NCBI GenBank assembly: GCA_947652115.1
Contig: OX393563.1
Coordinates: 1,255,329-1,319,328 of the forward strand
Source: Blastomussa wellsi
Taxonomy: Eukaryota; Cnidaria; Anthozoa; Scleractinia; Plerogyridae
Direction of reading: 5' to 3'
DNA length: 64,000 nt
Positions within the stretch are counted from its first letter, which is position 1. Each line of letters starts with the position of its first letter. This document shows, in pieces, positions 35,901-46,309 of this stretch. Made by a program: the position numbers and the translations under genes. The notes beneath the pieces were generated by a model. It saw nothing but the letters and a program-made list of their open reading frames with translations, was not told where the DNA came from and did not search any database.

Positions 35901-38900
35901 AGATACGCAGGGGCGGATCTACAGTGTAGGGGGAGGGTGCAAGTGGTGCACACCCCTCCCCGAGTGACCTGTGACTTTGTAATATAACCAGTATTCTGCT
36001 TATGCCACCCATCAATTACACATTCCTTAGTGATGAACCCCCTCCTAAGAAAAACCCTTGATCCGCCCCTGATAAAGAGGGGACCAGAGACCAGCACCAG
36101 TTCTGTTGTCTGTCTTGCATTTAGATGTCCGTATTAAGCTTTGCTATTCTGAGCCACCCTCTCTAAACACAGACTTTACCCAGCTGCTTATATTCAGTTA
36201 CAAGTAATTACTGAGATTGAGTTCACTGAATTTGAAAACCTGCATGCATAATTAACCTAACTTGAGACTATTACATGTTCTCTTCAATCAGTATTTGGAA
36301 GAAAGGTAAGGATTGCTGATGGTAAACTGTACAAACAAAAAATTGAACATAATAATTCGAAAAACTAAATATTGATAAAAGTTTTAATTTCAAGCTTACC
36401 AGTTTATAAAAGCTAATTTTCGCCTTTGGCCAGCGTCAGTTTCCCACTTGAAATCAAACACCAAGAATTTTGGTTCTGTTTCACGTTCCAGCATTTTATC
36501 TTTCAATTCATTGAATATTTTCTCATTATCACATGGAGGGATATCTGCAGGAAATGGGTCTCCAAGTTCTTCAACAACCACTTCCTTATTTTCTTTGATT
36601 TTCATTACTATGTAGCCATACTTCTTGCTAAGTTGCATTTCATGGTATTTGCTGAGGCATTCTTCGTTTGCAGGAATACCAGATGCCTGAAAGAAACACC
36701 TTGTTATGTATTCTGTTGGTATTTAAAAGACTGTAATTAAGGGTGTGTTTCTAAAACAAAGAATTATCTGGTAAAACCACTGCAATATAACAAATTCTAG
36801 GTGCTACCAGGTGCACCACAACACTGTTTTTAAAAAATTAAAGAGCATGTTTACAAGTTGCCCAAAAAGTTCTTATTTTCCATGTAAGTACAAAGCGACA
36901 GATACAGTCAAGCTGCTCTTGAGCCACCTTCTGAAAACAAAAAGCTGTAACCCAGTTCGCTTCCAGTTCGCTTTCAGGACAATGGAAACCTGTTTTAAAT
37001 GTATCACAATTGTGTATCAAAAACCTAGGTTACTATTTTGACCATTTGAAATCTCTGAGGAGTTGGTAAGAAGCGATTTTGAATTGAGGTTGCACTGTAT
37101 TGATCTTGACCATCTGGAAATGTAATTTCACCGACAATCCCCCATCCCCTCAGGAATTTCCTGGGCCTTTGACCCCCCACCCCTCTGGAATTTCCAATTC
37201 CCTCCGTGGTGGGGGTATGGATATTTTCTGAAAACAAAAAGCTGTAACCCTCTATAAAGCAGTGTGAGGTAGACTTGCCCAAAGTCGTTCAAATGTTTTT
37301 TCTTTGCGTCAATAGAGGCTAAAATTGCTTTGTGAATGAAAGACAGTGCAGAATTTTATGTAGCACAAAGATTGCTTGAAAAACAAGCGACTTGGGCCAC
37401 TTGCCGGAAATTGCTTCTGGCTGACAATTTTTACAGCAAAATGGCATCATTGTACTTGTACTACATTGGTTTCTTTTTTGTCTTATTGACATCATTGTCA
37501 TGCGACGTGCACAGTTTGACGGATGCCATGGTGTGTGTAACAGTTGTGATTTCCGATTCTTTATATTTTCTTCAAGTGTTGAATAAAACATAACATAACT
37601 AACACAAGTTTGGTTGTATCACAAGTCAAGTTCGAGCCCGAGTCAAGTTCGAGTCACGAGTCAAGTTAGAGTCAATTTTTTTTCTCCTTTTCTTCCTTCT
37701 AATAATATTCTTTGCCTGTAATTGTTATTGCCAAAAAAAATCTCGAAGAAGTAACAAAAAACGACAACAAAACCAGACGATCGTTTATTTGATTGCAGTT
37801 TTGGGAAGATTAATACACTTAAAAAGCGTAAATTAAGGAGCCGTTAGAAGGACACAGGAAGGACCTAAAACGTGACTGATGTACTCATTGAAAATTACAG
37901 CCTTGCTTACAAAACCGTGAACACCAGAAATGCTTATGGAATGTTATTGTGTTACAAAGAAAAAGCCAATCAGGTGTGAGAAAACTTAACCGCAAAGAGC
38001 AAAGGTAATTAGTTTGCTCGTGCGTCCTGAACTTTGCTGGGATTGGTCACTACACAATCAACATTCCTGAAATATTTCAGGTGTTCACGGTTTTATGAGC
38101 AAGGCTGTAAGAAGCGTTCTTCTGAAACGTTCGTGACTCAAGATTCATCAGTCCGTACGTACGTTTAACTTGTTTAATTAACAACATCCACAACGCTGTA
38201 CTGGTTTGAGGAAAACAAACATGGCCACTCATGGTCAATCCGATCTCACCGACTGCGCATGTCCATAACATTACAGGCTGCAGGACACTTAAGTAGTTCC
38301 TACATGTAGTCCTTCTAAACAAGAAGACAATGGGGTTATTCCTTTCTGCCATCCATCCAAATACTAACCCTGCCCAGCAGGGCTTAACTTCGGTGATCGG
38401 ACGTGTACTTGTGCTTCCTTGTGGTATCAAAAGCAAAGGGTCAAGTTCATACAAAGAGAAAACAGCATGGTTTAAATGGATCTTTCCTTTAATTTGGCAT
38501 TCTACTCTGTTCTAGACTACCTTTTATTTTCTGATTTCCCTGACTCTTAGGCTCTTTAGTAGTTCTTTGTCTCGTCTTGAACTGATACCACAAGGAAGCA
38601 CCAGTTCTATTCCGATCAACGAAGTTAAGCCCTGTAAGCACGGTGAGTTCTTGGATGGGTGACAGAAAGTAATTCACCAGTTTGTTGTGTGTTTTTTCTT
38701 CTTCTTCTTCGTTCTCAAACAATATATCAGTAACCAAGGAACCCCTCGTTTGTCATTCTGATGGCTTCTTTTTTAACTTTCGGTGGTGATTTTAAACAGT
38801 GGTAAGGATGTCCCTATGGAGCTGTCCCCTATTTTTCTCCATTCAATGTCGTCCAACCAACCCAAATTTATGCGCTTAAAATCACTTTAAAAATATTTTT

Positions 38901-40660
38901 AAAAAGCTTTTCTTCAGAATTTCTACTTAGTATTAAGTACAAGTATTCTACTTAGTCCTTAGTATTGCTTATTTTACAAGATCATGCATTACATGGCGTA
39001 TTCAGCTTCCAGTCCATGCTTGAAATCGAAGAGATTGCCCGCATTCGTTGTTTTTTAATTTATTTATTTATATCACTTCTGTGACATTTTGTTTGACAAT
39101 GCGTGGTTCCAGAAAATATCCATACCCCCACAACAGAGGGAATTTCAGGTAAGACCCCCCCACCTCTCCAGAACTTCCATTTTTGCAAAGGAAAATAAAC
39201 CCCCCCACCCCTCCGGAATTTCCAAAAGTATTCTGCATACCCCCTACACCCTCTGGAAAATAACCTTTTGAACAGAAATTGTGCAAATGTTCTCAATGTT
39301 AAGCCACTTTCTCTTGTAAACATGACTGTTGTGGATAAACGATCGATCTGAACAGGTTTGAAAACGAAATAAATTGTTACAGACAATACAGAGATTTCCT
39401 CAACTAAATCAGACAAAATATTTGGTAACCACTTGTTTAATTACCTTGATGTATAATCATCCATCCCTTTTCACTCAGTTTGGTAGAAAACTGCTTGTAA
39501 GCTTTTGTCCATGAACGCGGACTTCAAAATATGTTGATCGATAACAGTTTCCGCAAACATGATCACAAAATCACAAACACCATCACTAAGAAAGCTGAAT
39601 TTAACAGGAAAATTACAGACGAATAGCTAGAAATAACAAGAACGAGATATTCATGGGTTCCTGAAATCATAACAACACTTTCATCACTATCAAAGATGAA
39701 CCTTTTTGATTACAAGAATGAATTTCTTTCAATCGAACGTGACAAACAAACAAGGCTAGTCACCAGTGCATTGCAGTCAAAAACATGCGACATGCAGTAG
39801 ACTGGTAACAAGTCTTGACTATCTGGAAATGTAATTTCACCGACAATCCCCCGTCCCCTCAGAAATTTCCTTGGGCCTTTGACCCCCCCCCCCCCCACCC
39901 CTCTGGAATTTCCAATTCCCTCCGTGGTGGGGGTATGGATATTTTCTGGAACCACACAATAGCAATTATAGTCAAATTAAACTATATTTATTTAAGAAAA
40001 GAAGAAAAGGCAAAGAGAAAAACATTGACTCGAGCTCGAACTTGCCTCGTACTACGACCAAACTCAACCTTTTTGCAAATGGGTAAAAAAGCAGCCTCTC
40101 AAGCAGAGTACACTAGAGTGCACGCTTAAGCTGACACACAATATTTTAATTGACGCCCAATGTGGCATCACCAGTAGGAATAATCAACCGGTGACATCAC
40201 ATTTTCAGACGTGGTGCACTATAGGTGCTTGTTCCACGCCACCATTTTGATTTTTAAGCCAGCACATGCCATATACAGCAATCTCCCCCCCTCCCACTTT
40301 AATTTGGACTCCTGTGTGCCCTCCGAAGTGAATCAAATGAGCGACTTGGAGAAAGTCAAGTGTATGGGTGTGACTGCATGTACATACTGAGGGCAGGAGA
40401 GGTGTCATGCCCATGCAACTGAGTCATGCACAATTTGCTCCAACAGTTGCTGGGGACAATTCAGTCCTCTGTGAGTGCACTGAAATACATGGGTCAGAGT
40501 TAAGGTGGCTTACTACAGTTTTACCCAAGAGCAGACCACTCTTAATGCTCAGTCAATCATTTTGGCAGTTTATTAGCATTTTTATTGTTCAAATGTTGCA
40601 GTTTAGCTCTTTTAACCCCTCAAAACTGTCAGAAGCCACCTTAAGAGAATGACTCACCAT
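32975..40660 (-). CDS. ADF/cofilin actin-depolymerising protein, 3 coding exons
   Basis: Coding sequence: ATG at 40660-40658 at the end of a 33-bp exon (acceptor ttaattatag| at 40691, donor atg|GTGAGT), then 36686-36400 and 33131-32975. Phases 0 and 2 are kept and the product is 148 residues, normal for the family. It starts M-A-S-G, with the regulatory serine at position 3 that LIM kinases phosphorylate in animals. It has YIVMKI, FLVFDFKWETDAGQRRKLAFINW (the cofilin ...YDFEY...G.R.K..FI.W block), the actin-binding long helix KKMVQGSTAEDLKKKF and a final LDYKEIVSALEKK. The protein severs and depolymerises actin filaments in the cytoplasm. An ATG-only first coding segment matches vertebrate cofilin genes. 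The ATG exon is the least certain part; the two larger exons are firm. A 5' untranslated exon may end at 43810. Confidence 0.9.
33132..34942. other. Cofilin intron, 3' half, with a GC-rich block
   Basis: Intron sequence between the last two cofilin exons. The block 34195-34435 is much more GC-rich than its surroundings, with short dyads such as gcctcggc..gccgagg, and resembles no element I can name. Segment 33175-33440 has the look of a dispersed repeat (gcgttctgattggttc, cttgctgcgcttggtccgta), but I could not define its ends. Confidence 0.4.
34943..35152. mobile_element. MITE with TA duplication
   Basis: The ends AAGGGCCCTAGTCAGCC and AAGGGCCCAAGTCAGCC (complement of the right end) differ at one base. 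TA lies at 34941-34942 and 35153-35154. Length 210 bp, no coding capacity. Confidence 0.78.
35908..36071. mobile_element. CAGGGGCGGATC-ended MITE
   Basis: The left end CAGGGGCGGATCTA and right end GATCCGCCCCTG are inverted copies bounding 164 bp. No clean target duplication is visible (atacg on the left, ataaa on the right). The ends resemble hAT-type termini. Confidence 0.65.
37104..37230 (+). repeat. Dispersed repeat, ggtatggatattttctg family (copy 1)
   Basis: Shares with 39812-39955 the phrases ctggaaatgtaatttcaccg, tggaatttccaattccctcc and ggggtatggatattttctg in order. This and the other copies fit a small mobile element; complete ends were not resolved. Confidence 0.65.
37898..38107. 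mobile_element. MITE with TA duplication
   Basis: The ends CAGCCTTGCTTACAAAACCG and CAGCCTTGCTCATAAAACCG (complement of the right end) continue to gtgaacacc. TA lies at 37896-37897 and 38108-38109. Length 210 bp. Confidence 0.75.
38341..38428 (-). pseudogene. 5S rRNA-derived repeat (minus copy)
   Basis: On the minus strand this reads gtccgatcaccgaagttaag followed by a loop and ggttagtatttggatgga. Both are hallmark blocks of metazoan 5S rRNA, including the internal promoter C-box region. The 5' part starts gataccacaaggaagca, related to the ccatacca...gaaagca start of 5S. The 3' third is missing or diverged, so it is not a functional gene. Confidence 0.72.
38584..38670 (+). pseudogene. 5S rRNA-derived repeat (plus copy)
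   Basis: Reads gataccacaaggaagcacc, ttccgatcaacgaagttaag and agttcttggatgggtgac, in 5S order. It is a diverged paralogue of the copy at 38341-38428 in the opposite orientation, about 155 bp away. Both end in (g/t)gacagaaag or its equivalent rather than the normal 5S 3' end, which suggests a 5S-headed SINE or an inverted duplication of one. Confidence 0.72.
39101..39265 (-). repeat. Dispersed repeat, ggtatggatattttctg family (copy 2, inverted)
   Basis: Begins ggttccagaaaatatccata, the complement of the end of copy 3 at 39812-39955, and runs through C-rich runs and ggaatttcc words shared with the family. Confidence 0.65.
39812..39955 (+). repeat. Dispersed repeat, ggtatggatattttctg family (copy 3)
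   Basis: Very close to copy 1 at 37104-37230: same ctggaaatgtaatttcaccg start, C-run, and ggggtatggatattttctgg end. Confidence 0.65.
40504..40640. mobile_element. MITE with TTAA duplication
   Basis: The ends GGTGGCTT and AAGCCACC are flanked by TTAA at 40500-40503 and 40641-40644. The 4-bp TTAA duplication suggests piggyBac or Kolobok. It ends 17 bp from the donor of the cofilin ATG exon. Confidence 0.75.
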
Positions 40661-40966
40661 ACTTGCAGAGTTTTATCCCTGGACTGGTTCCTATAATTAA
40701 CAAACAGAAACAGTTAAATTCCAACCTCACAAAAGGATACTCTATCAAATGCAAGAAGTACAGCAATGATCCACCCAGGTAAACATAAGGGCCAGTTTGC
40801 ACAATAGATCACACTGTCACATAACAAAAAAATATGTCCGCTATGTGTGTATGTGTCTTGTGGCTAGATAACTGAGTGATTCAGAGATGCTTTTAGAGAA
40901 TGGGTTTCGAAGCTGGAGCACGAGGTACATGTGCAGCTCCAACATAACAGCATGCACTAATGTGCA

Positions 40967-41380
40967 TCAACAGGACAGCAAAGAATCAAAGGCTCTTAGA
41001 TCCACCTCATGGTATGGGTTCTTTGCTTTTCGGTTTCTAACAACTTCTTTGTTAACCTTTTTTATGTGCTCTGGGTTATTTTCTTTTCGATTTCTGAAAG
41101 ATTTTCGCTCAATTTCTCTTACATGGCCAATAGTCAATTCTCTCTTCTTCACAGTCTGCTTTTTATTTTCATCACCTCTTCTGTGTTTCATATATTCCCT
41201 CATGTAGTTCTTTTTGTAAATTTTACGCTTTTTCTTGTCATCATTAGACATACTTTTATTCTTATTTTGTGGACAATTTCCGTTGTCTGTTAATGCCAAA
41301 GTTCTATCTTCTATTGTAGAAACATAATGAATTTCATCTAAATGTCCAATGCAAATATGTACAGCACTTGCAACATTCAA
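40967..41380 (-). CDS. Unrecognised basic open frame, possible transposon remnant
   Basis: A 137-residue frame with a strongly basic segment of the type KKKRKIYKKNYMREYMKHRR followed by NNPEHIKKVNKE and NPYHEVDLRAF. This composition is seen upstream of helicase regions in some cnidarian transposons, such as Helitron-like elements, but no helicase or Rep motif is present. It lies in the 5' intron of cofilin. Could also be spurious. Confidence 0.3.
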   Translation of the reverse strand: MNVASAVHICIGHLDEIHYVSTIEDRTLALTDNGNCPQNKNKSMSNDDKKKRKIYKKNYMREYMKHRRGDENKKQTVKKRELTIGHVREIERKSFRNRKENNPEHIKKVNKEVVRNRKAKNPYHEVDLRAFDSLLSC

Positions 41381-41557
41381 TGGTGCAACAACAGTAAAGG
41401 AAAAAAAAGTTTGATTTGATTCAGCAAAATTAATTGACTAATTCAAACAATTTACAACAGCTTGACTTATAATAGCATCAGCCCATGTTCCTTGACATGA
41501 CATTCTTTGTAAGTAACCTTGCCAAGAATGCCCAGTGTTACTCTCTACAAAATGAAT

Positions 41558-41573
41558 AGAGGGGGTAAGTTAA

Positions 41574-41604
<31 letters not shown>

Positions 41605-42330
41605 GTATAACAATATAATTTGGTTTTATCAACTGGGTTGATAATGTCAATTGGCCACCCAAGTGATTCGAGAGCTGACATTTCGAGCGTTAGCCCTTCG
41701 TTGGAGTGAATCAAGGAATTGTGGGTGGTGTGTGGTTTATATACAGAAAGATGGAGCTTCGCTATTGGTTGGTGCCTGGTAGAGTGAAAACAACGGAATA
41801 ATTTAGTTGAATGAAAAGCGTTCGTTGATACCAAGAGGATTGAGAGTGCCGATTTGAAAAATAAATTTTTGTTCTAGAGTTTTGTGGCTTTCCGTGTTAC
41901 CTTGGTGAAGGGAAAGGCCGCAGACTGCCATATGTTGCTTACAATGATTTGGGAGATTGAAGTGTCTCGCCACCGGTTTAGATGCATTTTTGTCGTCTTT
42001 CTCTACGTCCCAAAGGTGTTCTCGGAATCAGTCGCCAAGTTGTCTCCCTGTTTCGCCGATGTATAACTTTTTGCAAAGAGTGCAAGTTATGCAGTAGATG
42101 ACATTGGCTGAGGCACAGGTGAAATGATCAGTGATAGATTGATACATCGCTTGGGTCCCAATATTTTGTCAACGTTGTGAATGAAAGGGCATGCTTTGCA
42201 CCATGTGTAAGCGCATTTAAATGCACCAGGGAGACTAGGCAACCGATTCTCAGAACACCTTCGGGATGTAGAGAAAGAAGACCAAAATGCATCTAAACTG
42301 GTCGCAAGACACTTCAATCTCCCATAATAA
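41558..42330 (-). mobile_element. Penelope-like element fragment, head-to-head inverted
   Basis: From 42215 down to 41558 the minus strand holds the GIY-YIG region and 3' tail of a Penelope-like element, colinear with 56772-57390: FIHNVDKI.GPKR near the start and NAFHSTK near the end. Frameshifts and stops break the reading frame. From 42217 the plus strand repeats part of the same GIY-YIG region (ggagactaggcaaccgattc). The join is a perfect palindrome, GCATTTAAATGC. It is a dead copy in the cofilin 5' intron. Confidence 0.78.
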
Positions 42331-42808
42331 CTTGTTGAGAAATTTGCTGCAAAAATCTTTGGATTTGGATAAATCCTCTATTTTCAATGGCCCGTGGAAA
42401 CAGAGTTTAAGTGGTTCGCGACCGTGCATGGGGAATCTGGGGAGAGTTAATCATTGTCATTAAATCAAGAACAAAGGCTTCAGCTGTCCCAGTCAGATCT
42501 TCTAATTTGCTTGTGTGTCGAAGCCTTTTGCAGCATATTTGTTTTCCATGGGACTCCACAGTCTAAAGATTTCGGTCTATACTTACAATGGCTTCTACTT
42601 CATTGGACTCTGAAATGAATTTTGACTCAGAAGACTCTGAAATTTTTTATATCGCTGTAGTAGAAACCGAAGAGAATACTATCAAAATCACATGTGATAC
42701 CACATGTGAAATCTAATGCCGAAAAGGTAAATTATAATCTATTTAATGAATTGTGCTTGTTGTTTAGAGGGCTTTCACTGCATTTCACTGACAATAAACG
42801 TGAATGCC

Positions 42809-43475
42809 CCGGGGCGCTTTCCATTCGACCAAAAATTCCGGTTTGAGATTCCGGGTATTCCGTGTGGCGAATGGAACAGTATTTTCCAGTTGGTCACGAA
42901 AAACCGGTTCCATGCCATTGCGTTCCAAGTTCCCCACCAAAATACAAAATAAATCAAAGAAAAACAAATGGCGGACCGTTGCCTTTGTTACTCGTTTTCG
43001 AGTTGTTAGACAACTCTGAAGTCAAAACAAACGACGTTTTTAGTGAGGAAGATGATATTACTTTGTTCATTGTAGCTAGCTGCTGCATGCGAAGCTTATA
43101 AACATTTCTGTGCTACTTCGTGCTACTTACCACTCATAACTGTGGCTATTCCTGCTATATTACGTGTGCAATGATACGGAAGACCAAAAAGCTTTCAAAG
43201 GCAAATAAGCAAGCCGCTCACCGATATCGAGAAGCCATCGACGAAGCCATCTTGATTTTTGACTGCAATTCTGGCTCGGAGAAACTGGCCCAAGCAGGAA
43301 TGGTCGAATGGAACGGAATTTTCCGGTTATTCCAATGTTCCGGAATTTTGGGCCAACCTCGCGAGGTACACCCAAAATTTCGGAATGACATTCTGGAAAA
43401 TGTCTGTTCCATTTGCTCACCCACCCGGAATTTCCCGAATTTTTGGTCGAATGGAAAGCGCCCCCGGTTGTCCCC
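42809..43475. mobile_element. TIR element with ggcgctttccattcgacc ends
   Basis: The left end CCGGGGCGCTTTCCATTCGA and its near-complement at 43445-43475 extend as imperfect inverted repeats of about 80 bp rich in ggaat/attcc words. The interior (42960-43290) is unrelated and unrecognised. No clean target duplication was found. Confidence 0.6.
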
Positions 43476-43810
43476 CAATGGGGGGTGGCGGGGGTTTCAC
43501 GTGACTGGTGCATAAGCAACAGAGCGTAAAAAGTGCAACCAGCGAAACCGAGCGGGCTGCTCGCCGAGACTGTAGTCCCAGGCATCTGGTCCTCCATTCT
43601 ACAAGTGCACAACAGTACACTAAAACGTGTACAGTACATTATATTAACAGACAAAATGCTGTCTTATTCAGTGTAATAAAATAGAACGCACTCTGTTGTG
43701 ACGTACGAGTTGAATCGAATGTTCATCCCCTCGGTCATCGAACATCGATTAAGCTTATGACAATGAATGCACCAAGCTAATAACAGCAAACAATTGACAA
43801 AATACTTACC

Positions 43811-43990
43811 GAGGTTAAGTTCTTTAGCTGGCTTGTCTAATTGGCCCGTAAAAACGACGACTTGAAGCACCACAGACCGCGTACAGACAGAATAGTTGAA
43901 GAGGGAGAGGCTTTCTTGATGACGGTATTTGCCTCGCGACCACGTGACTACAGTCACGTGACACGAGGTAACGAACACTCGATCGATTCC
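43811..43990 (-). promoter_or_regulatory. Candidate cofilin promoter / 5' UTR exon with paired E-boxes
   Basis: A strong minus-strand donor, cctcg|GTAAGT, ends a possible untranslated exon at 43810. Upstream at 43941-43960 lies CACGTGACTACAGTCACGTG, two E-boxes in a 9-bp dyad. The inner copy forms GTCACGTGAC, the CLEAR/TFEB-type and USF-type site. The link to cofilin is inferred from strand and position, since the next minus-strand exon with an acceptor is at 40690. Confidence 0.45.
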
Positions 43991-44336
43991 CATTCTCGTC
44001 CCCAGAGCCGCTTGTCCCTCTTAGCCGGCTGGGCCTGGGGCACGAGGAACAAGTGGCTCTGGGGACAGACGATTTGATTCGCTGAAATCAAACAAAGGGA
44101 GTCCAATCATATCAGCCGTTTTAGAATCCTTTATCGCTAGCGCGTTTAAAACGGCTGATGTGATTGGAATTCCTTTGTTTGATTTCAGCGAATAAAATCG
44201 TGTGTCCCCAGAGCCATTCTCAGCCGGCTAAGAGGGACAAGTGGCTCTGGGGACGAGAATGCCCCAGAGCCACTTGTTCCTCGTGCCCCAGGCCCAGCCG
44301 GCTAAGAGGGACAAGTGGCTCTGGGGCCGAGAATGC
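43991..44336. repeat. Large nested palindrome (ctctgggg...ccccagag family)
   Basis: The outer ends are attctcgtccccagagcc and ggctctggggccgagaatg. The middle arms cgctgaaatcaaacaaagg / cctttgtttgatttcagcg and agccgtttta / taaaacggct pair around a centre near 44135. The outer arms themselves contain smaller palindromes. The right half is duplicated at 45548-45770. Confidence 0.8.
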
Positions 44337-46303
44337 GCGTAAACCAAGCTCCAAAGGCACTGGGAACAAGTTAGTAGTACACTCTTTTTCTTTTATAAAA
44401 ACCTTTTTTATAAGAACGTTGAGGCTGAAATTAACCAAATTTTTAAGAACGTATTTAGAACATTCTCCAGGCTGCGGCTCGATTAAGAAAGTTTTGCTCA
44501 CTGTATATTAAAATGTTGGTTAACGGAAGCTTTGCTGCACGTATTTCATGTGAACTTTTTCCGCGTTTTTGCCACAAAATCTGGTAAATTTATGTACCGT
44601 TGCAAACCTCTATGTTCAATGCTTTTTCTAAAGCCAGAGTTGGTTGGCGAGACATCTCGCACGAGGTATCAGAACAAGTCGCATATCTCAGCAAGCAATG
44701 CACTTTGATAGGTTTCCTGGTCACCTCCGCATTAATTTATTGAAATACTATACCATGTAAATTTAAGAACATCTTTAAGAACGTTTACAGCCTCAAATGG
44801 CAAAAAATATAAGAACGCTCAGCCTCAGCTACAAAGTTAGACGTTCTTATATAAAAAAAAAAGAGTGTAGAGCTTTGGTTAGCCTACTACGCACTCCGGT
44901 TAGCCAACTAAGATCTCCGGTTAGCCTACTACGCACTCCGGTTAGCCTACTAAGAACTCCGGTTAGCATACAAAGCACTTCGGTTAGCCTACTAAGAACT
45001 CCGGTTAGCATACAAAGCACTTCGGTTAGCCTACTAAGATCTCCGGTTAGCCTACTACGCACTCCGGTTAGCCTACTACGCACTCCGGTTAGCCTACTAC
45101 GCACTCCGGTTAGCCTACTAAGAACTCCGGTTAGCATACAAAGCACTTCGGTTAGCCTACTAAGAACTCCGGTTAGCATACAAAGCACTTCGGTTAGCCT
45201 ACTAAGAACTCCGGTTAGCATACAAAGCACTCCGGTTAGCATACATGCAAAGCACTCCGGTTAGCATACAAAGCACTCCGGTTAGCCTACTAAGATCTCC
45301 CGTTAGCATACGAAGCACTCCGGTTAGCATACATGCAAAGCACTCCGGTTAGCCTACTAAGATCTCCCGTTAGCATACAAAGCACTTCGGTTAGCCTACT
45401 AAGAACTCCGGTTAGCATACAAAGCACTCCGGTTAGCATACATGCAAAGCACTCCGGTTAGCCTACTAAGATCTCCCGTTAGCATACAAAGCACTCCGGT
45501 TAGCCTACTAAGATCTCCCGTTAGCATACAAACTGAGCACTCCGGTTAGCCGTTTTAGAATCCTTTATCGCTAGCGCGTTTAAAACGGCTGATGTGATTG
45601 GAATTCCTTTGTTTGATTTCAGCGAATAAAATCGTGTGTCCCCAGAGCCATTCTCAGCCGGCTAAGAGGGACAAGTGGCTCTGGGGACGAGAATGCCCCA
45701 GAGCCACTTGTTCCTCGTGCCCCAGGCCCAGCCGGCTAAGAGGGACAAGTGGCTCTGGGGCAGAGAATGCGCGTAAACCAAGCTCCAAAGGCACTGGGAA
45801 CAAGTTAGTAGTACACTCTTTTTCTTTTATAAAAACCTTTTTTATAAGAACGTTGAGGCTGAAATTAACCAAATTTTTAAGAACGTATTTAGAACATTCT
45901 CCAGGCTGCGGCTCGATTAAGAAAGTTTTGCTCACTGTATATTAAAATGTTGGTTAACGGAAGCTTTGCTGCACGTATTTCATGTGAACTTTTTCCGCGT
46001 TTTTGCCACAAAATCTGGTAAATTTATGTACCGTTGCAAACCTCTATGTTCAATGCTTTTTCTAAAGCCAGAGTTGGTTGGCGAGACATCTCGCACGAGG
46101 TATCAGAACAAGTCGCATATCTCAGCAAGCAATGCACTTTGAAAGGTTTCCTGGTCACCTCCGCATTAATTTATTGAAATACTATACCATGTAAATTTAA
46201 GAACATCTTTAAGAACGTTTACAGCCTCAAATGGCAAAAAATATAAGAACGCTCAGCCTCAGCTACAAAGTTAGACGTTCTTATATAAAAAAAAAAGAGT
46301 GTA
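44114..46303 (+). repeat. Recent 1434-bp duplication at the satellite edge
   Basis: Sequence from 44114 recurs from 45548 at a constant offset of 1434 bp. It includes about 760 bp of unique flank (44114-44875 and 45548-46309) and then satellite in the same order. I count only a few substitutions in the flank (for example gataggt/gaaaggt and ggggccgag/ggggcagag), so the event is recent. The second copy joins satellite directly at agccgtttt, the inner palindrome arm. Confidence 0.88.
44876..45547 (+). repeat. 21-bp satellite, outlier block
   Basis: About 32 tandem units of CTCCGGTTAGC plus a 10-bp variable part (CTACTAAGAA, CTACTACGCA, ATACAAAGCA and others), identical in type to the main array. 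Confidence 0.95.
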
Positions 46304-46309
46304 GAGCTT

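Larger units (their letters stand above)
36687..40657. other. Cofilin first coding intron (repeat-rich)
   Basis: A 3.97-kb intron on the minus strand. It contains the separately listed dispersed repeats, the inverted 5S-derived pair and two MITEs. Stretches 37231-37890, 38111-38340 and 38671-39100 show nothing recognisable apart from a short direct repeat of gtcaagtt(c/a)gag at 37624-37675. Confidence 0.6.

Noticed and set aside
38341..38670. Functional 5S rRNA genes
   Set aside because: Both copies lack the normal 5S 3' end and differ from each other and from the consensus at many positions.
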